Both the position numbers and the translations under genes were made by a program. Source: an uncultured Alphaproteobacteria bacterium (GTDB lineage: Bacteria > Pseudomonadota > Alphaproteobacteria > MPNO01 > UBA830). From it: 45,822 nucleotides of DNA. Below are positions 41,859 through 45,822 of this stretch, piece after piece. The notes below the pieces were generated by a model. It was not told the origin of the DNA, searched no databases, and was given only the letters and a program-made list of their open reading frames with translations. Each line of letters starts with the position of its first letter. The stretch's first letter is position 1. The stretch covers positions 1-45,822 of the forward strand of contig CAJWSW010000015.1 in NCBI GenBank assembly GCA_913046035.1, given 5' to 3'.

Positions 41859-42146
41859 GCAAGAAAAAATATTGTCCACCGAACTTTTTGACATATTGAA
41901 TAGTTACTGTTGCGCATTTTTTGTGTTTTTGAAGTAATGCGACCTGGGCGTTGAGCGACGTTTTTTTAACAGATACAGCTTGGTTTGAATCAAATTAAAA
42001 GCCAAACGATACGTATCTTTTGAGCTTGCGCGGAAATCAACATAAACTCTCCGTCTGTGCGGGCTAGACCACCGGCTGAAGAAAAGGTTGTCGCTTATCT
42101 TTTTGTAACTGAATAATGTTAGGATATACGCAAAAGGAGGTAAGTT
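41859..42146. other. divergent promoter region upstream of hydrolase
   Basis: This spacer between the MarR-controlled oxidoreductase and the hydrolase is A/T-rich and carries, besides the operator at 41829-41858, a TTGACA-like hexamer at 41888-41893. No clear -10 element follows at the usual spacing. The hydrolase Shine-Dalgarno AAGGAGG is near 42131-42137. No gene is credible here. Confidence 0.4.
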
Positions 42147-43025
42147 ATGGGGGACGCTGTTTATAGAGATTACGATGCCGCTGCTTTGTATGCGCAATAT
42201 GACAATCGCGCTCAGTTGACTGAAGAAGCACTAGAAGCGATCAAGGCAAACCAGAACACACGTTCTGCCGAATACCGCGTAAGCGCGGTGCGAAAACATC
42301 TAGATGTGAAGTATGGTAACGACCCACGCGAGAGGCTTGATATCTATTTACCGGAAGCCAATACCCCTCCAATGTTTGCATTTATGCATGGCGGTTACTG
42401 GCAATGGAACGACAAGGAGGGTTTTGACTTTCTGGCAAAAGAACTGAACGCCCACGGGGCGGCATTTGCCAATATTGAATACAGTTTATGTCCAGCTGTC
42501 ACGTTAGCTGAACTCACAAACCAATGTCAGCGTGCCATCGCACATTTGTGGAAGAACGCCTCGGCCTATGGCTATGATGCAAATAAGATTATAGTTTCAG
42601 GCCATTCTGCTGGAGGGCACCTTACTGCTATGATGCAGTCGACGGATTGGCCGGCTATAGATAATGCATTGCCATCAAATGTAGTGGCAGGTGGGCTCCC
42701 GATCAGTGGCGTTTATGACGTCGAACCTATCCGATTAACTCCTCTAAATGAAGCGGTTCAACTCGGACCTGATGATGTCGCCGCAATGAGCCCGATGTTT
42801 CTGCCGCCCCTCAGCAGCGGTGAGACTATCATTGCCTTCGGCGGCGATGAATACGATGAATTTGATCGGCAGGCGGAGGATCTTGCGAAGGTTTGGGCTG
42901 AGCAGGGTGCAAAGACGTCGACGCTAAATATGCCAGGACGGGACCATTTTACCGCTCTTAGCGCACTCGCTGAACCTGACCACGATCTTTTTGCAGCGGC
43001 ATTGAAGCTTCTTGGTCTGAAGTGA
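42147..43025 (+). CDS. alpha/beta hydrolase, kynurenine formamidase-like
   Basis: This 292-residue esterase/amidase has the HGGXW oxyanion motif of bacterial arylformamidases (His81-Gly-Gly-Tyr-Trp85 in MHGGYWQWND) and nucleophile Ser154 in VSGHSAGGHL. The acid is probably in FGGDEYDEF (near 232) and the base is His267 in GRDHFTAL. The N-terminus has DYDAAALYAQYDNRAQ, as in this family. Arylformamidases hydrolyse N-formylkynurenine in tryptophan degradation, but many members act on other carbamates, formamides or esters. Shine-Dalgarno AGGAGGT is excellent. It faces the oxidoreductase-MarR operon. The rest of the kynurenine pathway is not in the window. Confidence 0.88.
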   Translation: MGDAVYRDYDAAALYAQYDNRAQLTEEALEAIKANQNTRSAEYRVSAVRKHLDVKYGNDPRERLDIYLPEANTPPMFAFMHGGYWQWNDKEGFDFLAKELNAHGAAFANIEYSLCPAVTLAELTNQCQRAIAHLWKNASAYGYDANKIIVSGHSAGGHLTAMMQSTDWPAIDNALPSNVVAGGLPISGVYDVEPIRLTPLNEAVQLGPDDVAAMSPMFLPPLSSGETIIAFGGDEYDEFDRQAEDLAKVWAEQGAKTSTLNMPGRDHFTALSALAEPDHDLFAAALKLLGLK

Positions 43026-43312
43026 TGAAGGTGCCGGATAGTGGGCAAACGATCATTGATGGTCGTAACTCGCATGGAGTGAAACGGGCAATGGGTGTCC
43101 ACTGGTACTAATCCATGAGATAGGCGGTGATAAAAGGCGCGGACCTGAGTGAGCTACCCGATGCAAGGCACATGGTTTATATCAGATATCCCAGCGTTTA
43201 ATGCCGCTTGGAGATCCATTTGCAACGCGTCTCCTGAATTTGGTCCTCGCATTCTAGCAAATTTTTAAAGTGCAGGCGTTCCCTACGATAATTCCAGAGA
43301 AATAGGGATCTA

Positions 43313-44158
43313 TCATTCATTAACAACCGGGTTACGCAAAACACCAATCTTGTCTAGTTCGATCTCGATAATATCTCCGTCCTTCATAAAGACTGGTGGG
43401 TCGCGATAACAGCCCACGCCGCCAGTGGTGCCGGACACTATAACATCGCCGGGGACTAGTTCAGTTACGGTCGTCAGGTAGTGTATCAGCTGTGGAATGC
43501 TGAAAAGTAGATCGTCTGTCGTGGCGTGCTGCATCTCCTTGCCGTTGAGACGGGTCATCAGCGTCAGCGCGCCAGGATCTGGAATTTCGTCTGCGGTTAC
43601 CATCCATGGACCGAAGGCTCCTGACTTGTAAAACGATTTACCGGGCACGAACTGGCTGGTGTGGCGCTGATAATCTCGAATTGAACCGTCATTATAACAT
43701 GCATAGCCCGCTACGACCGAGAGTGCGTCTGCCTCGGAGACATGCCGGCAACTCTCTCCAATGATGACTGCCATTTCGCCCTCAAAATCAAACATTTCTG
43801 AGACGTTCGGCTTGATCATCGGCTGTCCGTGACCAACCTGCGAATTAGCAAATCGAGTGAAGATCATCGGCCACTCAGGAATGTCCCGACCGCCCTCTAA
43901 CACGTGGCTGCGATAGTTGAGGCCGACGGCAATGATTTTGTCAGGATCAGGGATCACAGGCAGGAATTCTACCTCGTCTATGCTGTGATCTGCGGATCTT
44001 TTCACGGTAGCCTCAGCGATCATATCCATCGACCCTGCGGCGATAGCGTCTTTAAGGCTCTGAGGGCCGCCGGCTAGTGGTTTTGCGTCAATGACGCCGT
44101 CATCGGTTACAACGCCAAATGACTTTATGCCGTCAATTGAATAACTTGTTATTCTCAT
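43313..44158 (-). CDS. fumarylacetoacetate hydrolase (FAH)-family protein
   Basis: This 281-residue FAH-fold enzyme acts on aromatic ring-cleavage products, for example hydroxyheptadienedioate isomerase/decarboxylase, acylpyruvate hydrolase or related. The start is ATG 44158 (MRITSYSIDG), with GGAGGG upstream; the frame from 44170 begins upstream of this site and is less likely. Family features: KIIAVGLNYRSHVLEGG, the metal-binding FDFEGEMAVIIG with two acidic ligands, YNDGSIRDYQRH (Asp ligand), FVPGKSFYKSGAFGPW and ELVPGDVIVSGTTGGVG. It is divergent from the VOC gene. Specificity is open: many FAH proteins are oxaloacetate decarboxylases or hydrolases. Confidence 0.92.
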   Translation of the reverse strand: MRITSYSIDGIKSFGVVTDDGVIDAKPLAGGPQSLKDAIAAGSMDMIAEATVKRSADHSIDEVEFLPVIPDPDKIIAVGLNYRSHVLEGGRDIPEWPMIFTRFANSQVGHGQPMIKPNVSEMFDFEGEMAVIIGESCRHVSEADALSVVAGYACYNDGSIRDYQRHTSQFVPGKSFYKSGAFGPWMVTADEIPDPGALTLMTRLNGKEMQHATTDDLLFSIPQLIHYLTTVTELVPGDVIVSGTTGGVGCYRDPPVFMKDGDIIEIELDKIGVLRNPVVNE

Positions 44159-44305
44159 AGGACCCTCCATTGATCTCGATGCGGGATGAATAACGACTAC
44201 GCAGCGTTATGCAAGTTTTGTTAGGTCGAGAAGGTTTGCTCTATTACGCCTCACTCGCCTAGTATTCATTATGCCTAATAAGATCATAAAATCGGGAATT
44301 TGAAT

Positions 44306-44854
44306 ATGGCTAAGCTGCCGGAAATGAAGCTTGCCCATGTTGGTATTTGGGTTAAAGACTTCGACAGAATGAGAGATTTCTATGTTCGTATGTTCGGTTT
44401 CGGAGTCGCCGATGAAGGTCTGCTCCACGGGAATAGGTACGCGTTCCTTTCCCGCGATCCCGAAGACCATCATCAAATGGTGATTGCGGAGGGTCGCAAA
44501 ACCGAGACTGAGCAAACCACCGTTAATCAGATTTCCTTCAGATGCGAAAACCTAGAACAACTGCGCGAGGTGCATGAGGCAGTGACGACCGACGAGGATG
44601 TCCAGGAGGTTCTTGTAACCGATCACGGTAATGCTTGGTCGGTATATTTCTATGACCCTGAGGGAAACAGACTAGAAGCTTTCATGGATACGCCTTGGTA
44701 CATCAACCAGCCACACCGCCACGACATCGACTTTACGATGTCAGATGAAGAAATCTATTCGGCGGCAGAAGCCCATGCGAGATCTGACCCAACGTTCCAA
44801 ACAATCGAAGACTGGCGCGTTGAATTCCAGAAACGGATTCCCGGGAAGTCATGA
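44306..44854 (+). CDS. VOC-superfamily (glyoxalase/extradiol dioxygenase-like) protein
   Basis: This 182-residue metal enzyme of the vicinal oxygen chelate fold has two beta-alpha-beta repeats. LAHVGIWVKDFDRMRDFYVR opens the first, with a candidate metal His11. EDHHQMVIAEG holds a second His. VNQISFRCENLEQLREVHEA starts the second repeat, and YDPEGNRLEAFMD supplies the metal Glu. It resembles extradiol dioxygenase-like VOC proteins that sit in aromatic operons, next to an FAH-type gene here, but the activity is not assigned. An in-frame TTG at 44300 would add two residues. The C-terminus carries a charged extension (SAAEAHARSDPTFQTIEDWR). Confidence 0.85.
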   Translation: MAKLPEMKLAHVGIWVKDFDRMRDFYVRMFGFGVADEGLLHGNRYAFLSRDPEDHHQMVIAEGRKTETEQTTVNQISFRCENLEQLREVHEAVTTDEDVQEVLVTDHGNAWSVYFYDPEGNRLEAFMDTPWYINQPHRHDIDFTMSDEEIYSAAEAHARSDPTFQTIEDWRVEFQKRIPGKS

Positions 44855-45358
44855 TATTTACAATCAGCTGGCTGGAATATTGAGAAGGGTATGGCGATTG
44901 GTGTGCCAGTCCTATTTGTATCTACAACCTATCCAATTTGAGATCAAACAAACCCTTATTAAGAGAATACGCTAGACAAATCGGATTTAGCGTATGTAAT
45001 TCAATGCGGAGAAATAATTTAAAAGTCGTACAAATATTTTACAATACTGTATGAGTTAATCGGTTTGAGATTAATTGGTCGGAAAAACTCAAGCAAATAA
45101 GCGTTCTATTTTCCCCAGCATAGATTTGATTTTTTAGAGTGGCGATAAGTTTGTAACCGAATCGCTCCGTTAAGAGTTTTTCGACATTCGGTTTAAATAA
45201 AACTTCCATTGTAAGAACAAAACCAGAATTTGACTTAAAAAACATATACTTTTCAGTTTTTTAAAAAAATTCTTGTTTATAGGAACAAAACCGGTACATT
45301 TCTGTGATCTCATGTGATTGCGCAAAGTTGAGCCGTGTGGAATAAGGAGGGTGGTGAT
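44855..45358. other. upstream region of recA, no gene recognised
   Basis: This 504-base gap is visibly A/T-rich, especially from 44990 to 45280. The minus-strand frame 45039..45245 is not family-like. Near the recA end are a candidate SOS-type element (45283-45297), a second GAAC-N7-GAAT at 45215-45229, and the AAGGAGG Shine-Dalgarno of recA. The recA promoter was not identified with confidence. Confidence 0.5.
45283..45297. promoter_or_regulatory. candidate LexA/SOS-like element upstream of recA
   Basis: GAAC-N7-GTAC at 45283-45297 differs by one base from the direct-repeat GAAC-N7-GAAC site of alphaproteobacterial LexA. A second one-mismatch site, GAAC-N7-GAAT, lies at 45215-45229. Both are upstream of recA, where an SOS site is expected. 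Mismatches make this weak. Confidence 0.3.
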
Positions 45359-45822
45359 ATGGCAGAACCTAACTTAAGAGTAGTCGAAAAAGACGGTATG
45401 GATAGATCTGAAGCGGAAAAGAGCAAGGCATTGGAGGCCGCGCTTAGCCAGATTGAGCGATCCCACGGTAAGGGCTCGATTATGAAGTTGGGTGACGGCT
45501 CCGCACCTGTTGATATCGAAGCTGTCTCAACCGGATCCATTGGGTTGGATATAGCGCTTGGAATTGGAGGTGTTCCACGTGGCCGGATAGTTGAAATTTA
45601 TGGCCCTGAAAGTTCTGGAAAAACAACACTTGCCCTCCACATCGTAGCGGAGGCGCAGAAGAATGGTGGCACTTGCGCCTTCATCGATGCAGAACACGCA
45701 CTTGACCCAATTTATGCGCGAAAGCTTGAAGTAGATGTTGAGGAGTTACTAATTTCTCAGCCGGATGCTGGAGAGCAGGCGCTAGAAATCGCCGACACGT
45801 TGGTGCGATCTGGAGCAATAGA
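45359..45822 (+). CDS. recA: RecA recombinase, N-terminal part (runs off the window)
   Basis: This is the DNA strand-exchange ATPase of recombination and SOS induction. Translation from ATG 45359 (preceded by AAGGAGG at 45344-45350) gives 154 residues before the window ends. The N-terminal region [39 protein letters not shown] and Walker A in [20 protein letters not shown] are unmistakable, with [16 protein letters not shown] (containing the catalytic Glu) following. The gene continues beyond 45822, so C-terminal features cannot be judged. The [16 protein letters not shown] segment is of alphaproteobacterial style. Confidence 0.97.
   Translation, partial: MAEPNLRVVEKDGMDRSEAEKSKALEAALSQIERSHGKGSIMKLGDGSAPVDIEAVSTGSIGLDIALGIGGVPRGRIVEIYGPESSGKTTLALHIVAEAQKNGGTCAFIDAEHALDPIYARKLEVDVEELLISQPDAGEQALEIADTLVRSGAI

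Noticed and set aside
45039-45245. 68-residue minus-strand ORF upstream of recA
   Set aside because: It is A/T-rich, lacks a good Shine-Dalgarno, and shows no recognisable motif. It is probably chance in low-complexity DNA.
1-45822. tRNA, rRNA, CRISPR array, insertion sequence or prophage
   Set aside because: No cloverleaf-type TPsiC arm, repeat-spacer array, transposase, integrase or terminal-repeat pair was seen on either strand by eye. A tool search could still find small RNAs.

Overview
The window looks like chromosomal DNA of a free-living alphaproteobacterium, probably a Rhodospirillales-like or related marine lineage. The basis is the N-terminus of RecA at the right edge, the bacterioferritin/bacterioferritin-ferredoxin pair, the many catabolic dehydrogenases and CoA enzymes, and the mixed, moderate-GC codon use. 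No rRNA, tRNA, CRISPR array, insertion sequence, integrase or phage gene was seen, so this is not an obvious mobile element. The assignment to a lineage is inference.

Layout. 1-1.68 kb: gene-poor DNA with only tiny doubtful ORFs. 1.68-2.57 kb: divergent bfd and bfr separated by a Fur-like palindrome (iron storage and release). 2.7-4.6 kb: a MaoC-fold hydratase pair, the second interrupted by an in-frame TGA, divergent from an unrecognised ferritin-like protein, with a 22-bp palindrome between them. 4.6-10.2 kb: two EamA drug/metabolite transporters, a TauD-type dioxygenase, a 4,5-dihydroxyphthalate decarboxylase-like protein and an MFS permease. 10.4-17.9 kb, minus strand: a hydantoinase/oxoprolinase HyuA-HyuB pair, a medium-chain dehydrogenase, an amidase-signature enzyme and an ACMSD-type amidohydrolase. 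18.0-20.3 kb: a tungstate ABC transporter in the order permease-ATPase-binding protein.

20.3-31.7 kb is a CoA-ester and ring-oxidation block: two acyl-CoA ligases, a thiolase-fold enzyme, an enoyl-CoA hydratase, a carboxymuconolactone-decarboxylase-like protein, and a plus-strand run of acyl-CoA ligase, Rieske oxygenase, HyuA and HyuB. 31.7-38 kb: a cold-shock protein, a second medium-chain dehydrogenase, a Sua5/YciO protein, a class I aminotransferase, an SDR protein without the usual Tyr/Lys pair, and a second MFS permease. 38.2-44.9 kb: a YgiB/YgiC-like pair, a flavin-dependent (luciferase-like) oxidoreductase with its MarR regulator, a kynurenine-formamidase-like hydrolase, a fumarylacetoacetate-hydrolase-fold enzyme and a VOC (glyoxalase/extradiol) protein. 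The window ends inside recA.

Together the genes suggest scavenging of small amide, lactam, aromatic and carboxylic compounds: importers or exporters, ring-opening amide hydrolases (HyuA/HyuB twice, amidase), oxygenases, CoA activation and beta-oxidation-like steps. No substrate can be assigned from sequence alone. No single demonstrably new system was found. The best leads are the ligase-Rieske-HyuA-HyuB operon, the asymmetric MaoC pair with its internal stop, the ferritin-like protein beside it, the non-canonical SDR, and several strong palindromes in divergent promoter regions.
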